Assembly (NCBI RefSeq): GCF_018413645.1
Contig: NZ_JAHCDA010000001.1
Coordinates: 310,001-374,000, forward strand
Source of the DNA: Roseococcus pinisoli
GTDB lineage: Bacteria; Pseudomonadota; Alphaproteobacteria; Acetobacterales; Acetobacteraceae
Length of the DNA: 64,000 bases
Direction of reading: 5' to 3'
Shown here one piece after another: positions 26,639 through 37,544 of the stretch; the stretch's first letter is position 1, and each line of letters begins with the position of its first letter. The translations under genes were made by a program, and so were the position numbers. Under the pieces are notes generated by a model. That model saw nothing but the letters and a program-made list of their open reading frames with translations. It was not told the DNA's origin and made no database searches.

Positions 26639-28020
26639 TGCGCGGCTTGCACCAGACCGCGATCCGGCCGCTGGCGATGGGCCTTCAGCTCCTCAGCGAT
26701 AAGGAAGGCCAGCTCCAGCGACTGCTCGGCATTGAGCCGCGGGTCGCAGAAGGTGGCGTAGTTCGCGCCGAGATCCGCCGGTGTAAGCCGGTGCGCGCCG
26801 CCGATGCATTCGGTGACGTTGTTGCCGGTCATCTCGACATGCACGCCGCCCGCGACCGCGCCCTCGCCCGCCATGACGTCGAAGAAGCGACGCACCTCGG
26901 AGAGGATCGCGTCGAAGCTGCGCGTCTTGTAGCCGTTCTGGGTCGTGGTGTTGCCGTGCATCGGGTCGGTCAGCCAGACCACCTGACGCCCGGCGGCCGT
27001 CACCGCCCGCACCAGCGGGGCCAGCTTGGCCTCGACCTTCTCATGACCCATGCGGGCGATGAGGGTCAGGCGGCCGGCCTCGTTCTTCGGGTTCAGGATC
27101 TCGGTCAGGCGCAGGAGGTCGTCGACCTCCATGCTCGGGCCGACCTTCATGCCGATCGGATTGGCCACGCCGCGCAGGAACTCGACATGCGCGCCGTCGA
27201 ACTGCCGCGTGCGGTCGCCGATCCAGAGGAAGTGCGCCGAGCAGGCGTAGGTCCGGCCCAGATGCGTCGAGCTTTCGCGCGTCAGCGCCTCCTCATAGGG
27301 GAGGAGCAGGCTCTCATGGCTCGTGTAGAAGGCGGTCTCGCGGATCTGCGGGGCGTTGTCGCTGCTCATGCCACAGGCGGCCATGAAGCTCAGCGTCTCG
27401 TCGATGCGCGTCGCCAGGCCCTCATACTGCTTCGAGAGCGGCGAGCGCGCCACGAAGTCGAGGTTCCAGCGGTGCACCTGGTGCAGATCGGCGAAGCCGC
27501 CGGTCGCGAAGGCGCGCAGCAGGTTCAGCGTCGCGGCCGACTGCAGATAGGCGAATTCCATCCGCGCCGGATCGGGCGAACGGGCGGCCTCGGTGAAGGC
27601 CGAGCCATTGATGATGTCGCCCCGATAGGACGGCAGCGTCGCATCGCCGACCTTCTCCACGTCGGAGGAGCGCGGCTTGGCGAACTGGCCGGCCATCCGG
27701 CCGAGCTTCACCACCGGCATGCCGGCGCCGAAGGTCAGGACGACGGCCATCTGCAGCAGCACCTTGAAGGTGTCGCGGATGGTATCGGCGCGGAAATCCG
27801 CAAAGCTCTCGGCGCAATCGCCGCCCTGGAGCACGAAAGCCTGGCCTCTGGAAGCTTCGGCGAGCGCGGCCTTGAGTCGCTCGCACTCGCCTGCAAAAAC
27901 GAGGGGCGGAAAGGTCGCGACCTTGGCCTCCATCGCGGCCAGGGCCGCGGGATCGCTATATTCCGGCACTTGCCGGATGGGCATCTGCCGCCAGGAGGCA
28001 GGGCGCCATTCACGCGCCAT
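26635..28020 (-). CDS. 3-deoxy-7-phosphoheptulonate synthase, class II
   Basis: A 461-residue class II (plant-type) DAHP synthase. It begins [20 protein letters not shown], then shows [15 protein letters not shown], the Mn-binding HPEYS-like region [28 protein letters not shown] and [19 protein letters not shown]. It condenses PEP and erythrose-4-phosphate, the first shikimate step. It heads the minus-strand run continuing to nadE, gltX and cysS. Confidence 0.96.
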   Translation of the reverse strand: MAREWRPASWRQMPIRQVPEYSDPAALAAMEAKVATFPPLVFAGECERLKAALAEASRGQAFVLQGGDCAESFADFRADTIRDTFKVLLQMAVVLTFGAGMPVVKLGRMAGQFAKPRSSDVEKVGDATLPSYRGDIINGSAFTEAARSPDPARMEFAYLQSAATLNLLRAFATGGFADLHQVHRWNLDFVARSPLSKQYEGLATRIDETLSFMAACGMSSDNAPQIRETAFYTSHESLLLPYEEALTRESSTHLGRTYACSAHFLWIGDRTRQFDGAHVEFLRGVANPIGMKVGPSMEVDDLLRLTEILNPKNEAGRLTLIARMGHEKVEAKLAPLVRAVTAAGRQVVWLTDPMHGNTTTQNGYKTRSFDAILSEVRRFFDVMAGEGAVAGGVHVEMTGNNVTECIGGAHRLTPADLGANYATFCDPRLNAEQSLELAFLIAEELKAHRQRPDRGLVQAAQ

Positions 28021-28075
28021 GATACGGAACTCCAGGTAATGGGCCGGTCAGGTTACGGCAGGCTTGCCGGAAACG

Positions 28076-29470
28076 CTACTCGGCCGCGGTTTTCTCAGAT
28101 TCAACGGCAGGCATGCCGGAAACGCGGGTCCGGGTGCGAAGCGTGACGAACTCCTCGGCCGCCGTCGGGTGGATTCCGATGGTCCGGTCGAAATCCTGCT
28201 TGGTCGCGCCCATCACCATGGCGATGCCGATGCCCTGCATGATCTCCGCCGCATCCTCGCCCAGCATATGGGCGCCGAGGACCTTCTGGGTCTTCTGGTC
28301 GACCACCAGCTTCATCAGGGTCTTGCGGCCCTCGCGCTTGGTGATGGTGTGCCGCATGGGCGTGAACCGGCTGACATAGACGTCGACGGGGCCGCGGCTG
28401 GCGGCCTCCTCCTCGGACAGGCCCACCGTGCCGATGGGCGGCGAGGTGAAGATGGCCGTCGGCACGTTCTCATAGCTGACCTGACGTGGGTTCTTGCCGA
28501 AGAGCGTGTCGGCCAGCGCATGCCCGACCGCCGTCGCCATGGGGGTGAGGTTCACGCGGTCGATCACGTCGCCAAGGGCGAAGATATGCGGCTGGTTGGT
28601 CGCGTGATGCTCGTCGACGGGGATGGCCCCGCCGGGCTTCACGGTCACGCCCGCCTTGTCCAGGCCGAGGCCCTGCGTATAGGCCTCGCGGCCCGTGCAG
28701 AAGAAGACGGCGTCCACCTCGCGCGTGTAGTTGTTGGTCAGGGTCAGCATCAGCCGGCCCTCGACCTCGGTGATGCGCGTCGGCGCGCAGCCCGAATTCA
28801 TCACGATGCCCTGGGCGGTCATGGCCTCGGAGACGGCGAGGCGGATATCGCCGTCGAAGCCGCGCAGCGGCTGCTCTGCACGGAAGAAGACCTCGACCTC
28901 CGCGCCCAGGCCCCGCAGCAGGCAGGCGAACTCCAGGGCGATATAGCCCGAGCCGATGACGGCGATCTGCTTCGGCAGCTCGGCCAGGGTGAAGAGGCCG
29001 TCTGAGATCATGCCCAGCTCGGCGCCGGGGATGTCGGGCCGCGTGGCGCGGCCGCCGGTCGCGATCACGATGCGCTCGGCCGTGATCTTCTGATCGCCGA
29101 CCTGGAGGGTATGGGCGTCGAGGAAGGTCGCGCGCGCGTCGAAAGTGGTGACGCCGGCGCCCTTGAGCAGGCGGTCATAGATGCCGGAGAGCCGCGCCAC
29201 CTCGGCGTCGCGGGCCGTGGCCAGCTTCTTCCAGTCGTGGCCGTGATTCTCGATGTTCCAGCCGAAGCCCGCGGCGTCTTCCGCCCATTGGCCGTATTCG
29301 GCGGCATTCACCATGAGCTTCTTCGGCACGCAGCCGACATTTACGCAGGTGCCACCCCAGAAGCGCTCCTCGGCCACGCCCACGCGGGCGCCGTGGCCCG
29401 CCGAGATGCGCGCGGCGCGGACGCCGCCCGAGCCACCGCCGATGACGAAGAGGTCGAAGTCGTAGGTCAT
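28076..29470 (-). CDS. gor: Glutathione-disulfide reductase
   Basis: A 464-residue flavoprotein starting MTYDFDLFVIGGGSGGVRAA (FAD dinucleotide fold), with the redox pair in GGTCVNVGCVPKKLMVNAAE, the NADP site VIGSGYIALEFACLLRGLGA and the C-terminal interface GIHPTAAEEFVTLRTRTR. It reduces GSSG with NADPH. ATG 29470 fits the family; the longer frame to 29569 has a non-conserved leader. A VOC protein and a semialdehyde dehydrogenase lie upstream in the same direction. Confidence 0.94.
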   Translation of the reverse strand: MTYDFDLFVIGGGSGGVRAARISAGHGARVGVAEERFWGGTCVNVGCVPKKLMVNAAEYGQWAEDAAGFGWNIENHGHDWKKLATARDAEVARLSGIYDRLLKGAGVTTFDARATFLDAHTLQVGDQKITAERIVIATGGRATRPDIPGAELGMISDGLFTLAELPKQIAVIGSGYIALEFACLLRGLGAEVEVFFRAEQPLRGFDGDIRLAVSEAMTAQGIVMNSGCAPTRITEVEGRLMLTLTNNYTREVDAVFFCTGREAYTQGLGLDKAGVTVKPGGAIPVDEHHATNQPHIFALGDVIDRVNLTPMATAVGHALADTLFGKNPRQVSYENVPTAIFTSPPIGTVGLSEEEAASRGPVDVYVSRFTPMRHTITKREGRKTLMKLVVDQKTQKVLGAHMLGEDAAEIMQGIGIAMVMGATKQDFDRTIGIHPTAAEEFVTLRTRTRVSGMPAVESEKTAAE

Positions 29471-29487
29471 GGGACGCCTCTGAAGAA

Positions 29488-29880
29488 CTATGCCGATGTG
29501 GGAAGCGGCGAGCAGATTTCGACCAGCGCGCCATTCGGGTCGCGCAGATATGACACGCTCTGCCCCCATGGCTTGAGCTGGGGAGCGGAAACCTCGGCCG
29601 CGCCGGCGGCCAGCGCCTTGGCATGCGCGGCGGCGACATCCTCCGCCTCGAAGGCGATCTCCTGCGCGGGCGGCGGCCCGTCGGGCCGGGTCGGCGCGAA
29701 GGGGATGCCCTGCGGCGCCACGAAGCCCTCGCGGGCGAAGGCGAGGACGGTGCCGCCCGTCTCCATCGCCGCGAAATCGGCGCCGGAGACGAAGCGGACC
29801 GAGAGCCCGAAGGCCCTCGTATAGAAGTCGACGGTCGCCTGGACGTCCGGGACGTAGTGGATGATCCAGGCGAGCCGCAT
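29488..29880 (-). CDS. VOC (glyoxalase/dioxygenase) superfamily protein
   Basis: A 130-residue protein with the paired beta-alpha-beta-beta-beta modules of the vicinal oxygen chelate fold: RLAWIIHYVPDVQATVDFYT and FGLSVRFVSGADFAAMETGG in the first, EIAFEAEDVAAAHAKALAAG and SYLRDPNGALVEICSP in the second. Family members act in glyoxal detoxification, antibiotic resistance or dioxygenation; the substrate is not evident. It lies between gor and the semialdehyde dehydrogenase with a 1-nt overlap to the latter, so it is possibly a detoxification operon. Confidence 0.88.
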   Translation of the reverse strand: MRLAWIIHYVPDVQATVDFYTRAFGLSVRFVSGADFAAMETGGTVLAFAREGFVAPQGIPFAPTRPDGPPPAQEIAFEAEDVAAAHAKALAAGAAEVSAPQLKPWGQSVSYLRDPNGALVEICSPLPTSA

Positions 29881-31352
29881 CAGATGCCGCCGAGCGCCAG
29901 GTACTTGACCTCGAGGTAGTCCTCGATGCCGTACTTGCTGCCCTCGCGGCCGAGGCCGGACTGCTTCACGCCGCCGAAGGGCGCCACCTCGGTGGAGATG
30001 ATGCCCTCGTTAATGCCGATGATGCCGGCCTCGATGCCCTCGGCCACGCGGAAGATGCGGCCGACGTCGCGGGCATAGAAATACGCCGCCAGGCCGAACT
30101 CGCTGTCATTGGCGAGCTTCACGCCCTCTTCCTCGGTCTTGAACTTGAAGAGCGGCGCGACGGGACCGAAGGTCTCCTCGCGGAAGATCAGCGCGTCGTG
30201 CGGCACGTCGGTCAGGATGGTCGGCTGGAAGAAGTTGCCGCCCTTCTCGTGACGCTTGCCGCCGCTCAGCACCTTGGCGCCGTGCTTGGTGGCGTCGGCG
30301 ATGTGCTCCTCCACCTTCAGCACCGCATCGGCATTGATGAGCGGACCCTGGGTCACGCCCGGCTCCATGCCGTTGCCGACCTTCAGCGCCTCTACGGCGG
30401 CCTTCAGCTTGGCGGCGAAGGCCTCGTAGACGCCTTCCTGCACCAGCACGCGGTTGGCGCAGACGCAGGTCTGTCCGGTGTTGCGGTACTTGCTGGCCAT
30501 CACGCCCTGCACCGCGGCGTCGAGGTCGGCATCGTCGAAGACCAGGAACGGCGCGTTGCCGCCGAGCTCCATGCTCGTCTTCTTGATCGTCGGCGCGCAC
30601 TGGGCGAGGAGCACGCGGCCCACCTCGGTCGAGCCCGTGAAGGTCAGCTTGCGCACGATCGGGTTGGAGGTCAGCTCGCCGCCCGTCTCGCCGGCCGGGC
30701 CGGTGATGACGTTGCAGACGCCCGCCGGAATGCCGGCGCGCTCGGCCAGCACGGCCAGGGCCAGGGCCGAGAAGGGCGTCTGGCTCGCCGGGCGGATCAC
30801 GCCGGTGCAGCCCGCGGCCCAGGCCGGGCCGGCCTTGCGGGTGATCATCGCGGAGGGGAAGTTCCAGGGCGTGATCGCGGCGAAGACGCCGATCGGCTCC
30901 TTGGTGACCAGGATGCGGCGGCCGGGGGCGTTCTGCGGGATGATGTCGCCGTAGACGCGCTTCCCTTCCTCGGCGAACCACTCGATGAAGCTGGCGGCGT
31001 AGACGATCTCGCCCTTGGCCTCGGTGAGGGGCTTGCCCTGCTCGGCCGTGAGGATGGTCGCGAGGTCATCGGCATTGGCGAGCATCAGGTCGAAGAGCTT
31101 GCGCAGCAGCGTGGCGCGGTCCTTCGCCAGCATCTTGCGCCAGGCCGGCAGCGCGGCCTCGGAAGCCTCGATGGCGCGGCGCGTCTCGGCCTTGCCCATG
31201 GCGGGCACGTGGCCGACCACTTCGCCGGTGGCGGGGTTGCGCACCGCAACGGTCTTTCCGGAATCCGCCTGGACCCACTGGCCGCCGATGTAGTTGGCCT
31301 GACGCAGCAGGTCAGGATCCTTGAGGGTGAGTTTGGAGATTGAATCGAGCAT
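29880..31352 (-). CDS. gabD: NAD(P)-dependent succinate-semialdehyde dehydrogenase
   Basis: A 490-residue aldehyde dehydrogenase starting MLDSISKLTLKDPDLLRQAN. The catalytic Cys is in TGQTCVCANRVLVQEG and the general-base Glu in MELGGNAPFLVFDDADL. EPIGVFAAITPWNFPSAMIT, EETFGPVAPLF and the C-terminal PFGGVKQSGLGREGSKYGIE follow the GabD pattern. It oxidises succinate semialdehyde to succinate, at the end of GABA breakdown. No GABA transaminase is in this window, so the exact substrate is inferred from family resemblance. Confidence 0.92.
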   Translation of the reverse strand: MLDSISKLTLKDPDLLRQANYIGGQWVQADSGKTVAVRNPATGEVVGHVPAMGKAETRRAIEASEAALPAWRKMLAKDRATLLRKLFDLMLANADDLATILTAEQGKPLTEAKGEIVYAASFIEWFAEEGKRVYGDIIPQNAPGRRILVTKEPIGVFAAITPWNFPSAMITRKAGPAWAAGCTGVIRPASQTPFSALALAVLAERAGIPAGVCNVITGPAGETGGELTSNPIVRKLTFTGSTEVGRVLLAQCAPTIKKTSMELGGNAPFLVFDDADLDAAVQGVMASKYRNTGQTCVCANRVLVQEGVYEAFAAKLKAAVEALKVGNGMEPGVTQGPLINADAVLKVEEHIADATKHGAKVLSGGKRHEKGGNFFQPTILTDVPHDALIFREETFGPVAPLFKFKTEEEGVKLANDSEFGLAAYFYARDVGRIFRVAEGIEAGIIGINEGIISTEVAPFGGVKQSGLGREGSKYGIEDYLEVKYLALGGI

Positions 31353-31508
31353 GGGAGATCCTCCGCTTTCCGGATAAGGATAGGACCATCCGCGCTGGTT
31401 GTCAGCGCCGGGCGGGCGTATCCGGCTTCCCCCGCATATGGGGAAGATGCCGCGGATGACAGGTCGCGCCGGCGAGATTCCACCCCGGCGGCGCTCACCC
31501 CGGAGAGG

Positions 31509-32492
31509 CTATTCGGCCGGCAGCGCAACGGTCTCGCGGCTGCCCTCGGCGTAGCGGCGGGCCAGCCAGGCGCAGACCATCAGCTGGACCTGATGGAAGA
31601 GCATCAGCGGCAGCACGATCAGCCCGACCTGGCTGCCGGCGAAGATCACGCTCGCCATGGGCAGGCCGCTCGCGAGGCTCTTCTTCGAGCCGCAGAAGAC
31701 CAGCACGATCTCATCGACCCGGCCGAGGCCCAGAAGGCGGGCCATCAGCACCGTGACGCCGAGCACCGCGCCCAGCAGGGCCAGGCAGATCACCAGCAGC
31801 ACGCCGAGTTGCGCGGCGTCGAGGCGATGCCAGATGCCGCTGACCACGCCCTCGCTGAAGGCGACATAGACGACCATCAGGATCGAGAGCCGGTCCATGC
31901 GGCCGAGCAACCAGCGGTGGCGCTCCGCCCAGGCGCCGAGCCGGGGCCGCAGGAGCTGGCCGAGCGCGAAGGGCAGGAAGAGCTGCATCGCGATATCGCC
32001 CAGCACACCCAGCGAAATCCCCGCCCCCGCCCCGTGCATCAGCAGCGCCACCAGCGCCGGCGTCAGCAGGATGCCGAGCAGGTTGGAGGCGGAGGCGCTG
32101 CAGATCGCCGCCGCGACATTGCCGCCGGCGATGGAGGTGAAGGCGATGGAGGACTGCACCGTCGAGGGCAGGACGCAAAGGAAGAGGATGCCCGCATAGA
32201 GGCCCGGCGGCAGCACCGATTCCGGCAGCAGACCCGTCGCCAGGCCGAGCAATGGAAAGACCACGAAGGTGGCGGCGATGACCGCCAGGTGCAGCCGCCA
32301 TTGCGCCAGCCCCTGCAGCGCCGCCCGCGGCGCCAGGCGAAGCCCGTAGAGGAAGAAGAGGAAGGCGATGGCGACGTTGGCGGCCTGGCCCATCACCTCC
32401 GCCCCCCGCCCCTGCGCCGGCAGGACAGAAGCCAGCGCGACGGTGGAGAGCAGGGCGAGGACGAAGCCGTCGATGGGGAGCTTGAAGCGCAT
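31509..32492 (-). CDS. Bile acid:sodium symporter family (SBF-like) transporter
   Basis: A 327-residue membrane protein with about ten segments, starting MRFKLPIDGFVLALLSTVAL. It contains LCVLPSTVQSSIAFTSIAGG and FCGSKKSLASGLPMASVIFA, which recall the YfeH/SBF-like branch of the BASS superfamily. It presumably transports an organic anion with sodium. ATG 32492 is chosen on family start. It diverges from a LysR regulator with a palindrome between them, suggesting substrate-responsive control. Confidence 0.88.
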   Translation of the reverse strand: MRFKLPIDGFVLALLSTVALASVLPAQGRGAEVMGQAANVAIAFLFFLYGLRLAPRAALQGLAQWRLHLAVIAATFVVFPLLGLATGLLPESVLPPGLYAGILFLCVLPSTVQSSIAFTSIAGGNVAAAICSASASNLLGILLTPALVALLMHGAGAGISLGVLGDIAMQLFLPFALGQLLRPRLGAWAERHRWLLGRMDRLSILMVVYVAFSEGVVSGIWHRLDAAQLGVLLVICLALLGAVLGVTVLMARLLGLGRVDEIVLVFCGSKKSLASGLPMASVIFAGSQVGLIVLPLMLFHQVQLMVCAWLARRYAEGSRETVALPAE

Positions 32493-32533
32493 GGGCGACA
32501 ATTTGCGCCGCGTGACTGTATTGTGAAGTACGC

Positions 32534-32555
32534 TCACCATGTTGATGGTGATCAC
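32534..32555. promoter_or_regulatory. Palindromes between the SBF-like gene and lysR
   Basis: TCACCAT-GTTG-ATGGTGA (32534-32551) is a perfect 7-bp inverted repeat, overlapped by the 8-bp palindrome GTGATCAC (32548-32555). They lie 25 nt before the chosen lysR start, in the divergent control region. An operator role is inferred from position. Confidence 0.45.
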
Positions 32556-32580
32556 GAATTACGTTTACCAGGAGAATGGC

Positions 32581-33432
32581 GTGCTCGAACCTGTGCTTCT
32601 CCGGAGCTTCCAGGCCGTGGCGGAGCGGCGGGGCTTCTCCGCCGCCGCCCAGCAGCTCGGCCTGCGCCAGTCGACGGTGAGCGGCCATGTCCGCAAGCTC
32701 GAGGAGAGCTGCGGCCGGCGCCTCTTCCTGCGCGACACGCATCGCGTGCAGCTCACGCCAGATGGCGAGGCGATGCTGGGCTTCGCGCGCTCGGTGCTGG
32801 ACGCCGATGCCAGGGCGCGGCGGCATTTCACGGCCGGCAAGCTGCGCGGAAAGCTGCGCTTCGGCGCCTCCGAGGATGTGCTGCTCCAGGGCCTGCCGGG
32901 GATCCTGCGTGACTTCACCCGCGAGAATCCGCATGTGGACCTGGAGCTCACCGTCGGCCAGAGCGGCGCGCTGCATGCCCGGCTGGAGGCGGGCGAGCTG
33001 GACCTGCTCTTCGCCAAGCGGCAGGAGGGCGATCCCCGCGGCCGCGGCGTCTGGAAGGAACCGCTGGTCTGGATCGCGCGCCCGGGCTTCGAGCCCGACC
33101 CGGCCGAGCCGCTGCCGTTGATCCTGCTGGCACCGCCCAGCATCACGCGGCTGCGCGTGCTGGAGGCGATGGAGCGCGCGGGGCGCGCCTGGCGGCTCGT
33201 CTGCAGCAGCAGCTCGCAGAGCGGCGTGGATGCAGCGGCGCTCGCGGGCCTCGGCGTCGCGCCCCATGCGGCCAGCCTCGTGCCGGCCGGGCTCGTCACG
33301 CTGCAGGGCCGCGGCCTGCCGGCCCTGGGCGAGGTGGAGTTCGTGGTGATGGGCGCCCGGCGCGGGCCGGCGCTGGCGCTTTCCGCGCTGATCGAGGAAA
33401 GCGCGGACCGGCTGCGGCGCCCCGCCTCCTGA
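32581..33432 (+). CDS. LysR family transcriptional regulator
   Basis: A 283-residue regulator. The HTH reads LLRSFQAVAERRGFSAAAQQ then LGLRQSTVSGHVRKLEE, followed by a periplasmic-binding-protein-like effector domain (GKLRFGASEDVLLQGLPGIL). GTG 32581 is preferred because CAGGAG precedes it at good spacing; an in-frame ATG at 32539 lies inside the palindromic control region. It diverges from the SBF-like transporter, its probable target. Confidence 0.9.
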   Translation: MLEPVLLRSFQAVAERRGFSAAAQQLGLRQSTVSGHVRKLEESCGRRLFLRDTHRVQLTPDGEAMLGFARSVLDADARARRHFTAGKLRGKLRFGASEDVLLQGLPGILRDFTRENPHVDLELTVGQSGALHARLEAGELDLLFAKRQEGDPRGRGVWKEPLVWIARPGFEPDPAEPLPLILLAPPSITRLRVLEAMERAGRAWRLVCSSSSQSGVDAAALAGLGVAPHAASLVPAGLVTLQGRGLPALGEVEFVVMGARRGPALALSALIEESADRLRRPAS

Positions 33433-33459
33433 GCGGATGCGCCGGCCGGTCCCGTCGAC

Positions 33460-35283
<1,824 letters not shown>

Positions 35284-35285
35284 AT

Positions 35286-35495
35286 CTAGGCTCCCTTCGG
35301 TCGCAGCGGCCGATTCAGGTCTCCGGGCTCAAGGCCCTCCGACCATCGGACGCTCGTGACTCCCTTCCGCCGAAGCGGCCGATTCAGGTCTCCGGGCTCA
35401 AGGCCCTCCGACCATCGGACGCTCGTGACTCCCTTCCGCCGAAGCGGCCGATTCAGACCCGCCGGCGCCAGTCGCCGGGAAAATCGCTCGGTCAC
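35286..35495 (-). CDS. Small repeat-encoded open frame between glmU and glmS
   Basis: The 69-codon frame opens with GTG 35495, overlapping the glmU stop by 4 nt (GTGA), and ends with TAG two bases before the glmS ATG. It encodes two tandem 23-residue units (RPLRRKG through LEPGDLN) plus a third partial unit RPLRPKGA. No homologous domain is recognised. Coupling at both ends makes translation plausible, but the repeats could equally be a non-coding element that stays open by chance because its period is a multiple of three. Confidence 0.4.
   Translation of the reverse strand: MTERFSRRLAPAGLNRPLRRKGVTSVRWSEGLEPGDLNRPLRRKGVTSVRWSEGLEPGDLNRPLRPKGA
35291..35456. repeat. 69-nt tandem direct repeat, two full copies plus partial ends
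   Basis: Units start at CGATTCAGG 35311 and 35380, with a third partial start at 35449; the sequence before the first unit (35291-35310) is a diverged copy of a unit end. The two full units are essentially identical, implying recent duplication or homogenisation. Read on the minus strand, each unit end carries GAAGGGAG, the same element that serves as the glmS ribosome site. No other copy was noticed in the window. Confidence 0.92.
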
Positions 35496-36796
35496 GATTT
35501 CCCCTTCACCCCCCGCCCCGGCTTGTTCACCTGCCGCCCCCGCGCGATCGCCATCGCGTCGTCCGGCACCTCTTCCGTCACCACCGAGCCGGCCGCGGTG
35601 ATCGCCCGCGCGCCCACGCGCACCGGCGCCACCAGCGCAGTGTCGCTGCCGATGAAAGCACCCGCGCCGATCTCCGTGCGGTGCTTGTTCACCCCATCAT
35701 AATTGCAGGTGATGGTGCCCGCCCCGATATTCGCGCCCGCGCCGATCGTCGCATCGCCGAGATAACTCAGGTGGTTCGCCTTGGCCCCGGCGCCGAGATG
35801 GGCGGCCTTGAGCTCCACGAAATTCCCCACATGGGCGCCCTCGCCCACCTCCGTGCCCGGGCGCAGCCGCGCATAGGGGCCGATGATCGCCCCGCGCCGC
35901 ACGACGCATTGCTCCAGATGGCTGAAGGCGCGGATAGCCACGCCGTCCTCGACCGTCACGCCGGGGCTGAAGACCACCTGGGGCTCGACGACCACGTCCT
36001 GGCCGAGCCGCGTGTCCCAGCTCAGCGTGACGCTGCCGGGCTGGACCAGCGTCGCGCCGCCCAGCATGGCGGCCTCCCGCAGCCGGGCCTGCACCTCGGC
36101 CTCCGCCTGCGCCAGCTCGACCCGCGTGTTGATGCCCCTGAGCTCCGCCTCCGGCGCCTCCACGGCCTCCGTGCGCCGCCCCTCGGCATGCGCCGCGCCG
36201 ACCACGTCGGTCAGGTAGAATTCGCCCTGCCGGTTGTCGTTCTTCAGGGCGGCCAGCCAGCGCGAGAGATCCGCCCAGGCCCCGCAGACAACGCCCGCGT
36301 TGCAGAGGCCGATGGCGCGCTCGGCCTCGCTCGCATCCGCCCATTCGACGATGCGCTCCACCGCGCCGTCCGCGGCCTGGACCAAACGGCCGTAGCGCGC
36401 CGGATCGGCCGGGCGCATGGCCAGCAGGGTTAGGTCCGCACCGGCGCGCGCCGCCACCAGGCGCTCCAGCGTCGCCGCCGTGATCAGGGGATTGTCGCCG
36501 TAGAGGACCGCCACGTCGCCGGAGAAGCCTTCCAGCTGCGGCGCCGCCATCCGCGCGGCATGGCCCGTGCCCAGGCGCTCGGCCTGCACGACGGTCGCAT
36601 GGGGGGCGACCGCGCGCTCCAGCTCCGGCATGCCGGGCCCGACGACCACGACCACCCGATCGAAGACCCCCGCGCAGGAGGCGATGAGGTGGTTCACCAT
36701 CGGGCGGCCCGCCAGGCGGTGCATCACCTTCGGCATCGCCGATTTCATGCGGGTTCCCTGACCCGCCGCCAAAATGATCGCCGTGCGCATCATCAT
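35492..36796 (-). CDS. glmU: Bifunctional UDP-N-acetylglucosamine pyrophosphorylase/glucosamine-1-P acetyltransferase
   Basis: The N-terminal uridyltransferase has RTAIILAAGQGTRMKSAMPK and LYGDNPLITAATLERL; the C-terminal left-handed beta-helix has hexapeptides such as GAKANHLSYLGDATIGAGAN and TITCNYDGVNKHRTEIG. At 434 residues it is slightly shorter than the usual 450-460. It makes UDP-GlcNAc from GlcN-1-P. ATG 36796, 36793 and 36790 are all possible starts (MMMRTAII). The stop is overlapped by the repeat frame leading to glmS. Confidence 0.96.
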   Translation of the reverse strand: MMMRTAIILAAGQGTRMKSAMPKVMHRLAGRPMVNHLIASCAGVFDRVVVVVGPGMPELERAVAPHATVVQAERLGTGHAARMAAPQLEGFSGDVAVLYGDNPLITAATLERLVAARAGADLTLLAMRPADPARYGRLVQAADGAVERIVEWADASEAERAIGLCNAGVVCGAWADLSRWLAALKNDNRQGEFYLTDVVGAAHAEGRRTEAVEAPEAELRGINTRVELAQAEAEVQARLREAAMLGGATLVQPGSVTLSWDTRLGQDVVVEPQVVFSPGVTVEDGVAIRAFSHLEQCVVRRGAIIGPYARLRPGTEVGEGAHVGNFVELKAAHLGAGAKANHLSYLGDATIGAGANIGAGTITCNYDGVNKHRTEIGAGAFIGSDTALVAPVRVGARAITAAGSVVTEEVPDDAMAIARGRQVNKPGRGVKGKS

Positions 36797-36883
36797 GGCC
36801 TAGCCGCCCAGGCGGGCGGACCGCAACCCTGGACCGCCTGACGCTTTCTTGCCGAGCGTTTCGCCTGCGGCTACCCAGTCGGT

Positions 36884-37528
36884 ATGCCCCTCGCGATCTT
36901 CGACCTCGACGGCACGTTGCTGGACAGCGCGCCCGACATCCACGCTTCCCTCAACCGGGTGCTGGAGGGGTACGCCCTCGCGCCCTTCACGCTGGCGGAG
37001 GTGACGAAAATGATCGGCGACGGGGCACGCACCCTCGTCGAGAAGGCCTTCGCCGCCCGCGGCGCCGCCTTCCAGGAGGAGGCGGTGAAGCGCTTCCTCA
37101 CCGATTACGAGCCGAACAGCACCGTCCTCACCCGGCCCTATCCCGGCATGGTCGAGGCGCTCGAGGCCTTCGGGCAGGCGGGCTGGCGGCGGGCGATCTG
37201 CACCAACAAGCCGATCGCAGCGACCTGGGTGATGCTCGATGCGCTCGACCTGCGCGGCTATTTCGAGCTGGTGCTCGGCGGCGACAGCCTGCCGGTGAAG
37301 AAGCCCGATCCCGGCCATGTGCGCGGCGTGCTCGAAGGGCTCGGCATGTCGGCCAGCGATGCCGTCATGATCGGCGACCACCAGAACGATATCCGCGCGG
37401 CGGCCGGCGCCGGCGTGCGGAGCGTCTTCGCGGCCTGGGGCTACGGTGACGGCGCGGGCGCGGACCTGGCCTGCGCGACGGCGGCCGACCTGCCCGACCT
37501 GCTGATCACCTCGCCCGCCACGGCCTGA
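36884..37528 (+). CDS. gph: Phosphoglycolate phosphatase (HAD family)
   Basis: A 214-residue HAD hydrolase. Motif I is FDLDGTLLDSAPDI near the N-terminus, motif II CTNKPIAATWVM, motif III VKKPDPGHVRGVLEGLG and motif IV MIGDHQNDIRAAAGAGVRSV. It resembles Gph, which removes 2-phosphoglycolate formed in DNA repair, although other sugar-phosphate substrates are possible. It diverges from glmU. Confidence 0.87.
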   Translation: MPLAIFDLDGTLLDSAPDIHASLNRVLEGYALAPFTLAEVTKMIGDGARTLVEKAFAARGAAFQEEAVKRFLTDYEPNSTVLTRPYPGMVEALEAFGQAGWRRAICTNKPIAATWVMLDALDLRGYFELVLGGDSLPVKKPDPGHVRGVLEGLGMSASDAVMIGDHQNDIRAAAGAGVRSVFAAWGYGDGAGADLACATAADLPDLLITSPATA

Positions 37529-37544
37529 CGGCGCCGGGGCGGGT

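Noticed and set aside
35291-35456. CRISPR array or glmS ribozyme in the glmU-glmS gap
   Set aside because: The 69-nt units are contiguous with no unique spacers, and nothing resembles the glmS ribozyme core, which is a feature of Gram-positive bacteria.
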